Part shown: positions 21,426 through 31,178 of the stretch, piece after piece
How the letters are laid out: each line of letters starts with the position of its first letter
Numbering within the stretch: the stretch's first letter is position 1
Source: Nocardioides humi
Lineage (GTDB): Bacteria; Actinomycetota; Actinomycetes; Propionibacteriales; Nocardioidaceae
DNA length: 64,000 nt
Assembly: GCF_006494775.1 (NCBI RefSeq)
Contig: NZ_CP041146.1
Span: 2,232,001-2,296,000 of the forward strand
Reading direction: 5' to 3'
The notes under the pieces: generated by a model
What the model was told of the DNA's origin: nothing
Seen by the model: only the letters and a program-made list of their open reading frames with translations
Database searches by the model: none
Translations under genes and position numbers: made by a program

Positions 21426-22716
21426 TCCTCACCTCCGCCGCGCTCTCCATCTTCATCGTCGCCTACGCCCTCATCGCCACCGAGCGCGTCCACCGGGTGG
21501 CGGCCGCCCTCGGCGGCGTCGCCGGGATGGTGGTGATCGGGCTCGTCGACGCGAACTCGGCGTTCTTCGACCACCACACCGGCATCGACTGGAACGTCAT
21601 CTTCCTGCTGTTCGGGATGATGATCATCGTCGGCGTCCTCAAGCAGACCGGCCTCTTCGAGTTCCTCGCCCTGTGGGCGGCGCTGAAGTCGGGCGGGCGC
21701 CCGTACCGGCTGCTCGTGCTGCTCGTCCTGATCAGCGCGACCGTCGCCCCGATCCTCGACAACGTGACCTGCGTGCTGCTGGTCGCGCCGGTCACGCTCT
21801 CGGTGTGCCGGCAGCTCAACCTCCCGTCGGCGCCGTACCTGATCTCGCTCATCCTGGCCTCCAACATCGGCGGCACGGCGACGCTGATCGGCGACCCGCC
21901 CAACATCATCATCGGCAGCCGTGCGGGCCTGAGCTTCCTCGACTTCCTCATCCATTCCCTGCCGCTGACGATCATCCTGCTGTTCGTCTTCGTGGTGATG
22001 GCCCGCTGGCTGTTCCGCCACGACCTGTCGCGATCGGTCGACGTCGGCGACGCGCTCGGCGGCCTCCACCCCCGCGACGCGATCACCAACATGCGGATGC
22101 TGCGCCGCTCCCTGATCGTGCTGGCGCTCGTGATGGTGGCCTTCAGCCTGCACACGGTGCTGCACCTCGACCCGTCGGTCGTCGCGATGATGGGCGCCGG
22201 CGCGACCGTGCTGGTGTCGCGGACCGAGCCGGAGGAGTTCCTCGAGGAGGTCGAGTGGGGCACGCTCGCCTTCTTCATGGCGCTCTTCGTCCTGGTCGGC
22301 TCCCTCGTCCAGGTCGGCGTCATCGGCCGGATCAGCGAGCTCGCCGCCGAGGCGATGGGCGACCGCGAGCTGGTGGCCGCGACCGCGCTGCTCTTCGGCT
22401 CCGGCGTGGTCGGCGCCTTCGTCGACAACATCCCCTACACCACGGCGACGGTCCCCATCGTCGAGGAGATGGTGGCCGCCACGGCGTCCTCGGGGCCGAC
22501 AGCCCGCTGTGGTGGGCGTTCGTCTTCGGCGCCGACCTCGGCGGCAACGCCACCGCCGTCGCCGCCGGAGCCAATGTCGTCGTCCTCGGCATCGCCGCCA
22601 AGGCCGGAGAGCCGATCAGCTTCTGGAAGTTCACGAAGTACGGCCTCGTGGTCACCGCTGTCACCCTCGTCATCGCCTGGCTCTACGTCTACCTCCGCTA
22701 CTTCGTGCTGGTCTGA
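21422..22716 (+). CDS. ArsB/NhaD-like ion permease, interrupted by a one-base frameshift
   Basis: Ion-transporter-superfamily permease, about 431 residues after repair, with 10-12 transmembrane helices. Signatures are [37 protein letters not shown] and, in the second half, [13 protein letters not shown], all typical of the ArsB/NhaD group. The start is GTG 21422 (GTGA overlap). After [12 protein letters not shown] the frame is lost at the GGGG run 22492-22495 and continues as [20 protein letters not shown] in the +1 frame to the stop at 22716. Adding one G restores a complete protein. Substrate (Na+/H+, arsenite or an organic anion) is undetermined; the adjacent RCK_C protein argues for cation/proton exchange. 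Confidence 0.82.
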
Positions 22717-22792
22717 GCTCGGACACGGTCGCGCGTTTGGCCGCCGGACGACCGGGGAGGGTCGCGGTGGGACCGGGCTCAGGAGGCGACGG

Positions 22793-24042
22793 ATGCGGAT
22801 GGATCGGGCGGATCGGACGGGGATCTCGACGGTACGGCGGCGTACGGCGCTCGCCGCGGGGGTGCCGCTGGCGCTGGTGCTGACGGCGCTCGCGCCGGCG
22901 ACGCCCGCAAGCGCGGTCACGCCGGGCCAGGGCTACCAGGCGGTGCGGCAGCTCGTGGTCGACGGCGACGACGACCTGGCCGTCAACCCGGCGACGGGCG
23001 ACGTCTATGTCGTCGACGACAACTTCGACCGGCTCAAGCGGTACAGCGCGGCGGGCGCGCTGCTGAGGAGCGTGGACCTCGACGCCGCCGGCGGGGTGGA
23101 GGTCGGGCCGCAGGGGTGGGTGTACGTCGTCGACGACGACCGGGTCGCGATCCTCGACGCGGGCCTCGACCTGATCGGCCACACGCCGGTGGAGAACGTC
23201 GGGTTGACCGACGTGGCGGTGGGCGCCTCCGGTGACATCTACGTCACCGACGTCGTCGACGACGAGGTGATCCACTACGCGGCGAACGGCAGCTATGTGG
23301 GCCGCTGGGGCGGCTCCGGGAGCGGCGCCGGCCAGCTCGACAACCCCCAGTCCATCGCCGTGGGACCCGGCGGCGACGTCTACGTCGGCGAGCGGTGGAA
23401 CAACCGGGTGTCCCGGTTCGGTCCCGGCGGGGACTTCCGCGGCACGTGGGGCAGGTCGGGACCGGCAACGGCGCGTTCCAGTGGCCCATCGGCCTCGCCA
23501 CCGACGCGCAGGGGAACGTCTACGTCGCGGACTACGCCGACGGCGGGGCGCAGGGCGGCAGGATCCAGGTCTTCACCGCCACCGGCGCGTACCTGACCAG
23601 CATCGGGTCCTTCGGGAACCCGCCCTTCAAGATCTTCGGCCCCCGGGACGTCGACGTGGACCCCGGCGGCCAGGTGCACGTGCTCACGACCGACGCCTCG
23701 GCGAGCAATGTCGTCGTCACCTTCGCCCCCGCGGTCGCCGCCACCGGCACGGGGAAGGCGAAGATCGTCAAGCCCAAGGGCGCGGCGAAGCTCCAGGGCA
23801 AACGGATCCGGATCACGCTCACCTGCGTCAAGTCCGGCGGGAGGTGCACCGGCGTCGTGACGGTGGCGGTGAAGGGCACGACCGTCACCAAGCCGAAGTC
23901 GTACGCCGTCAAGCCCGGCAGGAAGAAGACCATCACCGTGAAGACGACCAAGCCGGGCCGCAAGGTGCTGCGCAAGAAGGCCGTCACCAAGGCGGTCGTG
24001 ACCGCGCACGGCAGCACCCGGAAGATCAAGATCCGCCGCTGA
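22793..24042 (+). CDS. Secreted NHL-repeat beta-propeller protein, interrupted by a one-base frameshift
   Basis: Starts at ATG 22793, after AGGAGG. A basic N-terminus and hydrophobic stretch (LAAGVPLALVLTALAPATPASA) form a signal peptide. The mature part has repeated NHL/SMP-30-like blades such as DIYVTDVVDDEVIHY and DVYVGERWNNRVSRF, then, after the shift, NVYVADYADGG. The frame changes at the GGGG run 23448-23451, where adding one G joins FRGTWG to QVGTGNGAFQWP. The C-terminal 90 or so residues are very rich in Lys, Thr and Val (KPGRKKTITVKTTKPGRK), perhaps for wall-polymer binding. About 416 residues after repair. Function unknown. Confidence 0.75.
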
Positions 24043-24067
24043 CGCCGCTCTCCCCTGTCCGGGTCGG

Positions 24068-25285
24068 TCAGCCCAGGCCGAGGATCCGCACGCACTCCAG
24101 CGCGACGTACAGCTCGGCGGCGTCGACCGGTCGGGCGAGGTCGCGGCCGGTGATCTCCTCGAGCCGGCGGATGCGGTAGCGCACGGTGTTGCGGTGGACG
24201 TGCAGCTCCCGGGCGGCGGTGGAGGTGGAGCCGCCGGCGGCCAGCCAGGCGCGGGCGGTCGCGAACACGACGGCCCGGTCGTCCTCCGGCAGCGCGAGCA
24301 CCGGGGCCAGGACGGCGTCCACGAGCACCCGGGCCTGGTCGGGGCTCCCGGCGAGGAGTACGGCGAGCGGGTCGGAGCCGAAGCGACCGACCATCGCGGC
24401 GCCGGGTGAGACCGCGGCGCAGGCGACCCGCGCCTGGCGTCGCGCCTCCTGGATCTCGTCGAGGCGGGCGACCACGCTGCTGATGCCGACCCGCGCCCGC
24501 GCCAGGCCGTCCAGCGCCTCGGCCAGGTGGTCGGCGCCGAAGCCGCGCCGGAGGGCGACGACGCCCTCCTGGTGGTCGTGGTCGAGCCGCCAGGCCGAGC
24601 GGACGTTGCTGCGACGCAGCACCCGCTCGACGTCGGGGAGGCCCTCGCTGCCCGGCGACGGCGACTCGGCCGACACGACGACGTACTCCGTGGCGCGCCC
24701 GAGGTCGAGCATGCCGGCGGTCTCCCCGACGTACGTCGTGGCGTCGGCGTCGCCGTCGAGCAGCGAGCCGACCAGGACGGCCCGCATCTGCCCGTCACGG
24801 CGCGCGCGGTCGGCCAGGGCGCGCCGGTAGGCGTCGGTGACGTCGGCGGCGAGCTGGTCGCTGACCGCCCAGATGTCGGCGGCGGCGAGCAGCAGCAGGT
24901 CACGGTCCTCGGGGTCGGCCCGGTCGACGAGCACCTCCCAGATGAAGCGGGCGCCGACCCGGAAGGCCTGCAGCACCACGGCGTAGGGCACGCCCTGCTC
25001 GGCCCGGGTCGTGCCGGTCTCGGTGGGGGTGTCTCCGGCGGCGACGTCGCCCGCGAGGTTCCCGAGGATGTAGCGGGTGTTGACCGTGCACGAGGCGACC
25101 AGCTCGTCGTGCGTCACGGCCTCCCCGGCGTCGTACACGGGGATCTCGGAGCGGATCCGCTCGGCCATGGCCGCACCGAGCGCGGCGGACTCGGGCAGCA
25201 GCCGCGCACTGAGCTTGCGCACCTCGGGGTTCACGTCCGGTCCGTCCACAGCACTGACAGTAGGACGTCCGTTGTGCATGAGCAC
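24068..25285 (-). CDS. PucR/CdaR-type transcriptional regulator
   Basis: 405 residues from the furthest start; an ATG two codons in (MHNGRPTV) and internal GTGs are alternatives. The N-terminal RsbRD-like helical region and a GGDEF-like degenerate middle part are followed by a C-terminal PucR-type helix-turn-helix, [20 protein letters not shown] at about residues 357-376. An inverted repeat, TGTGC-ATGA-GCACA, covers the start codon region at 25273-25286 and may be an autoregulatory operator. It is divergent from phaC, 71 bases away, so it is a candidate regulator of PHA synthesis. A homologous regulator is encoded at 33145. Confidence 0.82.
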   Translation of the reverse strand: MLMHNGRPTVSAVDGPDVNPEVRKLSARLLPESAALGAAMAERIRSEIPVYDAGEAVTHDELVASCTVNTRYILGNLAGDVAAGDTPTETGTTRAEQGVPYAVVLQAFRVGARFIWEVLVDRADPEDRDLLLLAAADIWAVSDQLAADVTDAYRRALADRARRDGQMRAVLVGSLLDGDADATTYVGETAGMLDLGRATEYVVVSAESPSPGSEGLPDVERVLRRSNVRSAWRLDHDHQEGVVALRRGFGADHLAEALDGLARARVGISSVVARLDEIQEARRQARVACAAVSPGAAMVGRFGSDPLAVLLAGSPDQARVLVDAVLAPVLALPEDDRAVVFATARAWLAAGGSTSTAARELHVHRNTVRYRIRRLEEITGRDLARPVDAAELYVALECVRILGLG

Positions 25286-25356
25286 ACACGATCGCCCGGA
25301 AAGTCGGTGCCGACGGCCGAAGCGCGGGACCGCCTCGGCAGGGGATCTTGGATGTC

Positions 25357-27045
25357 ATGAGCACCACGCACCTGGCCGACGCCGCCGCCCCCCTCGATGT
25401 CCTGATGGTCGACGCGGCGCTCGGACCGCTGCGCCGCTTCGTCCCCGACTCCTCCACCGCGCGCTGGGCGATCTCGATGGCGCGGCGTCCCCGCGCGACC
25501 GGACGCCGCCTGGGCGACCTGGCCGCCGAGGCCGCCCGGATCGTGGCCGGCGCCTCCGACGTCGAGCCGGCGCGCGGCGACCGCCGGTTCGTCGACGCCG
25601 GGTGGTCGGAGAACCCCCTGCTCCACCGTCTCGTCCAGCTCTACCTGGCGGGTGCCCGGACCGCCGACGAGCTGGTCGCCGACGCGGAGGCGGACCTGGA
25701 CCCGCGGGACCGCAAGCGGGTGCGCTTCCTGGTGGAGAACGTGGTCGAGGCGGTGTCACCCAGCAACGTCCCGCTGGTCAACCCCGCCTCCGCGAAGGCC
25801 GTCATCGACACCGCCGGGCTGAGCCTGGTGCGCGGCGCCGGCAGCCTGGTCAGGGATCTCGCGTCCGCGCCGCGGGTGCCCGAGATGGTCGACACCAGCG
25901 GGTTCGAGCTCGGCGAGAACATCGCGGCCACGCCCGGGGCGGTGGTCTTCCGCAACGACCTGCTCGAGCTGATCCAGTACCGGCCGCAGTGCGACGAGGT
26001 CTACGAGGTGCCGGTGCTGCTGGTGCCGCCGACGATCAACAAGTTCTATGCGATCGACCTCGCGCCCGGGCGCAGCCTGATGGAGTTCAGCGTCCAGAGC
26101 CACCGGCAGATGTTCGCCATCTCGTGGCGCAACCCCGACGCCCGGCACGCCGCGTGGAACATCGAGACCTACGTCCGGGCGATCCTCGACGCGCTGGGCG
26201 CGGTCGAGGAGATCACCGGCAGCGAGCGGACCGTGCTCGGCGGGATCTGCTCGGGCGGCATCCTGGCCAGCATCACCGCGGCGTACCTCGCCGGCATCGG
26301 CCGCCTGGACCGGATCGCCGCGGTCTGCCTCGCCGTCACCGTGATCGACAACGCGGGCGCGGGGACCGTGTCCGCGCTCACCGACCCGCGGCTGGCGCAG
26401 GCGGCCAAGGCGAGGTCCGCCCGCAAGGGCTATCTGGACGGCCGGTCGCTGGCGGAGGTGTTCGCGTGGCTGCGGCCCAGCGACCTGATCTGGAACTACT
26501 GGGTCAACAACTACCTGCTCGGCAAGCGGCCGCCCGCCTTCGACATCCTGTTCTGGAACGCCGACACCACCCGGATGACGGCCGGCCTGCACGCCGACTT
26601 CGTCGACCTCGCGATGGACAACTCCCTGACCCGCCCGGGTGCGCTCAAGGTGATGGGGGTGCCGATCGATCTCGGCAGCGTCACGGTGGACAACTACATC
26701 GCCGCCGGCATCGCCGACCACATCACGCCCTGGGAGAACTGCTACCGCACCACCCAGCTCCTCGGCGGCCCGAGCCGGTTCGTGCTCTCGACCAGCGGCC
26801 ACATCGCGGCCCTGGTGAACCCGCCGACGAACCGGAAGGCGAGCTTCCGGACCAACGACGACCACTCCTCCGACGCCCAGGCCTGGCTGAAGGACGCCAC
26901 CGTCACCGAGGGCAGCTGGTGGACCGACGTCGCGGCCTGGCTGGACCGCCGCTGCGGCGACCTCCGGCCCGCGCCGGAGGAGCTGGGCTCCGCCCGGCTC
27001 CAGCCACTGGCCGAGGCCCCCGGCACCTACGTCTTCGACAAGTGA
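25357..27045 (+). CDS. phaC: Polyhydroxyalkanoate synthase
   Basis: Polymerises (R)-3-hydroxyacyl-CoA into polyester storage granules. The 562-residue product has the PhaC lipase-like box GGICSGG with catalytic C298, the Asp of GIADHITPW (D454) and the His of STSGHIAALVNPP (H482), so the triad is complete. The C-terminal NPPTNRKASF motif is also typical. The length equals that of single-subunit class I/II enzymes; no phaE or phaR partner gene is present. ATG 25357 is taken, with AGGGGA just upstream, rather than TTG 25348. A PHA depolymerase gene follows directly. Confidence 0.93.
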   Translation: MSTTHLADAAAPLDVLMVDAALGPLRRFVPDSSTARWAISMARRPRATGRRLGDLAAEAARIVAGASDVEPARGDRRFVDAGWSENPLLHRLVQLYLAGARTADELVADAEADLDPRDRKRVRFLVENVVEAVSPSNVPLVNPASAKAVIDTAGLSLVRGAGSLVRDLASAPRVPEMVDTSGFELGENIAATPGAVVFRNDLLELIQYRPQCDEVYEVPVLLVPPTINKFYAIDLAPGRSLMEFSVQSHRQMFAISWRNPDARHAAWNIETYVRAILDALGAVEEITGSERTVLGGICSGGILASITAAYLAGIGRLDRIAAVCLAVTVIDNAGAGTVSALTDPRLAQAAKARSARKGYLDGRSLAEVFAWLRPSDLIWNYWVNNYLLGKRPPAFDILFWNADTTRMTAGLHADFVDLAMDNSLTRPGALKVMGVPIDLGSVTVDNYIAAGIADHITPWENCYRTTQLLGGPSRFVLSTSGHIAALVNPPTNRKASFRTNDDHSSDAQAWLKDATVTEGSWWTDVAAWLDRRCGDLRPAPEELGSARLQPLAEAPGTYVFDK

Positions 27046-27056
27046 GGTCACCTGCG

Positions 27057-27866
27057 TTGAAGCCCGGGTTGGAGCTGCGCCAGCTCACCGTCCTCGGCCA
27101 CTCGATCCGGGTCGCCGTCCGCCCCGGCACGGACGCCGGCCCGCCGCTGCTGCTGTGCAACGGCATCGGCGCCAGCCTGGACCTGCTCCAGCCGTTCGTC
27201 GAGGCGCTCGACCCGCGGATCGGGGTGGTCCGCTTCGACGTACCCGGCGTCGGCGGCTCCCCCGACCCCCGCGTGCCCTACAACTTCCCGCTGCTCGCCC
27301 ACGGCGTGGGGAGGATGATGACCGCGCTGGGATTCGCGTCGTACGACGTGCTCGGCATCTCGTGGGGCGGCGGGCTCGCGCAGCAGCTCGCCCTCCAGCA
27401 GCCGCGCCGCTGCCGCAGCCTGGTCCTGGTCAGCACCGCCACCGGATCGCTGATGGTGCCGGCGCCGCCGCGGGTGCTGCGCAAGATGGTGACGCCGCAG
27501 CGGTACCGCGACGCCGACTACGCCGTCCAGGTCGCCGCGGAGCTGTACGGCGGGCAGATGCGCGACCGACCCGACGACGTACGCCGTCTCATGCACGCCC
27601 ACTCCCGCGTCGGCTCGCGCCGCGGCTACCTCCTGCAGCTGCTCGCCGGCGCCGGCTGGTCCAGCCTCCCCGCCCTGCCGTTCCTCCGGCAGCCCACCCT
27701 GATCCTCGCCGGCGACGACGACCCGATCATCCCGCTCGTCAACGCGCGGATCATGGCGCGGCTGATCCCCCACGCCCGGCTGCACGTCTATCGCGACGGT
27801 CACCTCGGCCTGGTCACCAGCGCCGATGTGCTGGCCCCGCTGATCGCGGACTTCCTGCGGGGGTGA
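27057..27866 (+). CDS. phaZ: Intracellular poly(3-hydroxyalkanoate) depolymerase
   Basis: Alpha/beta hydrolase that mobilises the polyester made by PhaC, 269 residues. The nucleophile elbow is GISWGGG, and NGIGASLDLLQPFVEAL plus RFDVPGVGGSP are characteristic of the medium-chain-length PHA depolymerase family. The remaining triad is the Asp of LAGDDDP and the His of YRDGHLGL. The best start is TTG 27057, with GAGG at nine bases' spacing; no ATG lies nearby. The phaC-phaZ order matches Pseudomonas mcl-PHA loci. Confidence 0.88.
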   Translation: MKPGLELRQLTVLGHSIRVAVRPGTDAGPPLLLCNGIGASLDLLQPFVEALDPRIGVVRFDVPGVGGSPDPRVPYNFPLLAHGVGRMMTALGFASYDVLGISWGGGLAQQLALQQPRRCRSLVLVSTATGSLMVPAPPRVLRKMVTPQRYRDADYAVQVAAELYGGQMRDRPDDVRRLMHAHSRVGSRRGYLLQLLAGAGWSSLPALPFLRQPTLILAGDDDPIIPLVNARIMARLIPHARLHVYRDGHLGLVTSADVLAPLIADFLRG

Positions 27867-27881
27867 GGTGGTGCCGGTCGC

Positions 27882-28035
27882 GCTGTAACACGTGGTTCGC
27901 TGCTGTTGCCGACCGTTGCCGGATGTAACACGTCGTTCGCCCACCTACCCGCCGCGAGACGTCGCGCACCATGCCCTGCACGGGGCTGCTACAGCTGTCA
28001 CGCGCACCGAACAGCGGCGAACAACGTGTTACAGC
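27882..28035. repeat. Three copies of a TGTAACACGTNGTTCGC element, two direct and one inverted
   Basis: Copies lie at 27884-27900 and 27924-27940 (forward) and 28017-28033 (reverse). The outer two extend to 26-base arms (27882-27907 and 28010-28035) that match at 24 of 26 positions and could form a large stem around the middle copy. The element fills the 200-base gap between phaZ and the DUF1992 gene. It could be a terminator/attenuator, an operator array or a small dispersed repeat. The repeats are directly visible; their role is unknown. Confidence 0.75.
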
Positions 28036-28067
28036 AGCGGGCGTACGCTGACCCCGAGGTGAGCGCG

Positions 28068-28631
28068 ATGCCCGAGAGCGAGGACTGGCCCCACGGCCGC
28101 CCGGCCTACGAGCACGAGACGGACGCGCCGGAGCACCCGGTCCGCGACCGTACGCCGAGCCGAGCCGCCGCCCGGGCCCGGATCGAGCAGCAGCAGACCT
28201 GGGTCGACCTCCAGGTGCGCCAGGCGATGGAGCGCGGCGACTTCGACGACCTGCCCGGCGCCGGCAAGCCGATCGCCGACCTCGGCGGCACCCACGACCC
28301 CGACTGGTGGGTCAAGCGCCTGGTCGAACGCGAGCGGATCACCGTCCTGCCCGCAGCGCTCCAGCTCCGCAAGGACGACGCCGAGCTCGACGCCGCCATC
28401 GACGCGCTGGGCTCCGAGCGCGAGGCGCGGGCCTTCGTCGAGGACTTCAACGCCCGGGTCGTCCGCGCCCGTTACACCCCCGTCGACGGCCCGCCGCTGG
28501 TCACCATGCCGCGCGACGTCGACGAGACGCTCGCGGCCTGGCGGGAGCGTCGGGCCGCCCGGCGTCGTACGACCGCCGCGACCGCGGAACCCGAGCGCCG
28601 GCGCGGCCGGTGGTGGCGCCGCCGGCGATAG
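28068..28631 (+). CDS. DUF1992 (DnaJ-C28 conserved domain) protein
   Basis: 187 residues from ATG 28068; an in-frame GTG at 28059 is an alternative. The domain core is [20 protein letters not shown], the hallmark of this family, followed by [12 protein letters not shown]. Flanks are highly charged, ending in an Arg-rich tail ([11 protein letters not shown]). The family is widespread and without known biochemical activity; in eukaryotes it is found in DNAJC28. The basic tail suggests nucleic-acid or membrane contact, but this is inference. Confidence 0.85.
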   Translation: MPESEDWPHGRPAYEHETDAPEHPVRDRTPSRAAARARIEQQQTWVDLQVRQAMERGDFDDLPGAGKPIADLGGTHDPDWWVKRLVERERITVLPAALQLRKDDAELDAAIDALGSEREARAFVEDFNARVVRARYTPVDGPPLVTMPRDVDETLAAWRERRAARRRTTAATAEPERRRGRWWRRRR

Positions 28632-28693
28632 GCGCGTCTCGCGAGACATCCGTCATACCCGCGCGGCGTGACTCGCCGGTAGGTTGTCGGAAC

Positions 28694-29782
28694 GTGAGTC
28701 ACAAGAGCGCCAAGGACTTCTTCCGACCGCTGGCCGTGGGGGCGCCGCAGCCGCTGCGCGAGATCCCCGCCCGGCCCAGCCGCGCGATCCACTTCTTCGA
28801 TCCCAGCAACGAGAAGATGGCCGCGAAGATCCCGGCGATGGTCGGCACCGTCGACGTACTCCTGGGCAACCTCGAGGACGCCGTCAAGGCCGACAACAAG
28901 GTCGCCGCCCGTGAGGGCCTCGTGCGCATCGCGCAGGACACGGACTTCGGGCCGACCCAGCTGTGGACCCGGATCAACGCGCTCGACAGCCCCTGGGTGC
29001 TCGACGACCTCACCACGCTGGTGCCCGCGATCGGCGAGAAGCTCGACGTGATCATGGTGCCGAAGGTGCAGGGCGCCGAGGACATCCACTACGTCGACCG
29101 GATCCTCGCCCAGCTCGAGGCCAAGGCCGGCATCACCCGGCCGATCCTCGTCCACGCGATCCTCGAGACCGCGCGCGGCGTCGCCAACGTCGAGGAGATC
29201 TGCGGCGCCTCGCCGCGCATGCAGGGCCTCTCCCTCGGCCCGGCCGACCTCGCGGCCGACCGGAAGATGAAGACCACCCGGGTCGGCGGCGGCCACCCGG
29301 GATACCTGGTCCGCGAGGACGCGCCGCGCGACGCCGACGGCGGCTATCTGTACGACGCCGACCGGTTCCGGTTCCAGCAGGACCTGTGGCACTACACGAT
29401 GGCCAAGATGGTCGACGCCTGCGCGACCCACGGGGTCTACCCGTACTGGGGCCCGTTCGGCGACATCAAGGACACCGTCGCCTGCGAGGACCAGTTCCGC
29501 AACGCCTTCCTGCTCGGCTGCGTCGGCGCCTGGTCGCTGCACCCGGTCCAGATCGAGATCGCCAACCGGGTCTTCTCCCCCAGCGTCGAGGACATCGCCC
29601 ACGCGCGCCGCGTCGTCGCCGCGATGGGCGACGGCACCGGCGCCGTCATGATCGACGGCAAGATGGAGGACGACGCCTCCCTCAAGCAGTGCCTGGTCCT
29701 GGTCGAGCTGGCCGAGGAGCTGGCCGCGATCGATCCCGTGCTGAAGGCGACGTACGACGCCATCGAGACCCCGGAGGCCTGA
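28694..29782 (+). CDS. HpcH/HpaI-type malyl-CoA lyase-like enzyme
   Basis: 362-residue TIM-barrel C-C lyase of the citrate-lyase-beta/malyl-CoA-lyase family; GTG start at 28694. Conserved active-site residues are visible in the right order: Arg in [11 protein letters not shown], Glu in [16 protein letters not shown] and metal-ligand Asp in [12 protein letters not shown]. It is longer than a plain CitE and resembles the L-malyl-CoA/beta-methylmalyl-CoA lyase (Mcl1) group. Two bases separate it from a shorter family member. With phaC/phaZ upstream, a role in acetyl-CoA assimilation (ethylmalonyl-CoA pathway) is plausible but not proven. Confidence 0.8.
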   Translation: MSHKSAKDFFRPLAVGAPQPLREIPARPSRAIHFFDPSNEKMAAKIPAMVGTVDVLLGNLEDAVKADNKVAAREGLVRIAQDTDFGPTQLWTRINALDSPWVLDDLTTLVPAIGEKLDVIMVPKVQGAEDIHYVDRILAQLEAKAGITRPILVHAILETARGVANVEEICGASPRMQGLSLGPADLAADRKMKTTRVGGGHPGYLVREDAPRDADGGYLYDADRFRFQQDLWHYTMAKMVDACATHGVYPYWGPFGDIKDTVACEDQFRNAFLLGCVGAWSLHPVQIEIANRVFSPSVEDIAHARRVVAAMGDGTGAVMIDGKMEDDASLKQCLVLVELAEELAAIDPVLKATYDAIETPEA

Positions 29783-29784
29783 CC

Positions 29785-30657
29785 ATGACCGAGTTCAAGC
29801 CGCTGCGCTCCGTCCTCTACATGCCCAGCTCCAACGAGCGGGCGCTGGAGAAGGCGAAGACGCTGCCCGCCGACGCGATCATCTTCGACCTCGAGGACGC
29901 CGTCGCCCCCGACGCCAAGCCCGCCGCCCGCGAGGCGGCCGCCGCGGCCGTCCGGTCCGGCGAATACGGCGGCCGCCACCTGATCATCCGCGTCAACGGC
30001 ATCGGCACCGAGTGGCACGACGACGACATCGAGGCCGCCGCGGCGGCCGGGCCCGACGTCGTCCTGGTGCCGAAGGTGAACTCCGCCGAGGAGGTCCTCC
30101 AGCTCACCGACGCGCTCGCCGCCGCCGGCGCGCCCGCGAAGACCACCCTGTGGGCGATGGTCGAGACCCCGATCGGCATGCTCAACGCGCTCTCCATCGC
30201 CACCGCGTCGGAGCGGCTGACCGGCTTCGTGATGGGCACCAACGACCTCGTCAAGGAGCTGTACGCCGAGCACGTCCCCGGCCGCCAGCCCGTGATCACC
30301 GGCCTCGGCCTGGCGCTGCTCGCCGCCCGCGCGGCCGGCATCGTGATCATCGACGGCGTCTACAACGACGTGAAGGACATCGACGGCTTCCTGGCCGAGG
30401 TCGAGCAGGGCCGCCAGATGGGCTTCGACGGCAAGACGCTCATCCACCCCGGCCAGGTCGAGGGCGCGAACGCCGGGTTCGCCCCCGGCGAGCAGGCCGT
30501 CGAGGACGCCCGCGGCCTGATCCAGGCGTGGGAGGACGCGCGGGAATCGAGCGGTGCCGGCGTGGTCACGTACAACGGCAAGATGGTGGAGAGCCTCCAC
30601 GTCGAGTCCGCCGAGCGCACGCTCGCGATCCACGACGCGATCCAGGCCCTCCAGTAG
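29785..30657 (+). CDS. CitE-like / (S)-malyl-CoA thioesterase-like enzyme
   Basis: 290 residues, ATG 29785, almost touching the preceding lyase gene. The CitE-family signatures are LRSVLYMPSSNERALEKA and IFDLEDAVAPDAK; the active-site Arg is in IIRVNGIGTEW, the Glu in WAMVETPIGM and the Asp in VMGTNDLVKEL. No citrate lyase alpha or gamma genes are present, so it is not part of a classical citrate lyase. In the ethylmalonyl-CoA pathway Mcl2 of this type hydrolyses malyl-CoA after Mcl1 cleavage. That pairing is what the gene order suggests. Confidence 0.8.
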   Translation: MTEFKPLRSVLYMPSSNERALEKAKTLPADAIIFDLEDAVAPDAKPAAREAAAAAVRSGEYGGRHLIIRVNGIGTEWHDDDIEAAAAAGPDVVLVPKVNSAEEVLQLTDALAAAGAPAKTTLWAMVETPIGMLNALSIATASERLTGFVMGTNDLVKELYAEHVPGRQPVITGLGLALLAARAAGIVIIDGVYNDVKDIDGFLAEVEQGRQMGFDGKTLIHPGQVEGANAGFAPGEQAVEDARGLIQAWEDARESSGAGVVTYNGKMVESLHVESAERTLAIHDAIQALQ

Positions 30658-30661
30658 CACC

Positions 30662-30771
30662 GACCCGGCGCAAACCGACCCGGGAATCTCACCGACCCGG
30701 CGCAAACTGACCTTGCGTGAGGTCAGTTTGCGCCGGGTCAGGGCGTTTTTCAGGTCAGTTTGCGCCGGGTC
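30662..30771. repeat. Four copies of GGTCAGTTTGCGCCGGGTC, two inverted, before padR
   Basis: The 19-base unit is present at 30662-30680 (reverse, one change), 30694-30712 (reverse, exact), 30721-30739 (forward, exact) and 30753-30771 (forward, exact). The middle pair forms a perfect 19-base-pair hairpin with an eight-base loop. GCGTTTTT follows at 30742-30749, so the hairpin plus T-run looks like an intrinsic terminator for the lyase operon. The extra copies suggest also a repeat element or an operator array for the PadR gene 62 bases downstream. Confidence 0.75.
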
Positions 30772-30833
30772 GCGCCGCGCTGGGGCGGTTGGGCGCGCCG
30801 AGCTATTCCGCGAGCCGTAGTAGTGTGCGGCGC

Positions 30834-31178
30834 ATGGACACCACCCAGCTCCTCCGCGGCGTGCTCGACCTCGCCGTCCTCGCGGTGGTCGAACGCGAGG
30901 ACGGCTACGGGTACGACGTGCTGCGCCGGCTGCGCGCCGGCGGGCTCGCCGAGGTCGGGGACGCGTCGGTCTACGGGACGCTGCGCCGGCTCTACGCCGC
31001 GGGCGCGCTGACGTCGTACGTCGTGCCGTCCGACGAGGGCCCGCACCGCAAGTACTACGGCATCACCCCCGCGGGCCGCGACCAGCTCGCGCAGCAGGCC
31101 AAGGAGTGGACCTCCTTCGCCGGCACCGTCACCTCCCTCCTTCCCCCGCAGCAGCGCCCGACAGGAGCCTCGGCATGA
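30834..31178 (+). CDS. PadR-family transcriptional regulator
   Basis: 114 residues, a winged-helix regulator: LLRGVLDLAVLAVVEREDGYGY then a recognition part ending GDASVYGTLRRLYAAG and the wing HRKYYGITPAGRDQL. TAGTGT at 30821-30826, seven bases before the ATG, could be a -10 element of a leaderless transcript. The stop overlaps the next gene start by four bases (ATGA). PadR genes followed by a HAAS-domain membrane protein are a recurring pair in Gram-positive bacteria. Confidence 0.88.
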   Translation: MDTTQLLRGVLDLAVLAVVEREDGYGYDVLRRLRAGGLAEVGDASVYGTLRRLYAAGALTSYVVPSDEGPHRKYYGITPAGRDQLAQQAKEWTSFAGTVTSLLPPQQRPTGASA

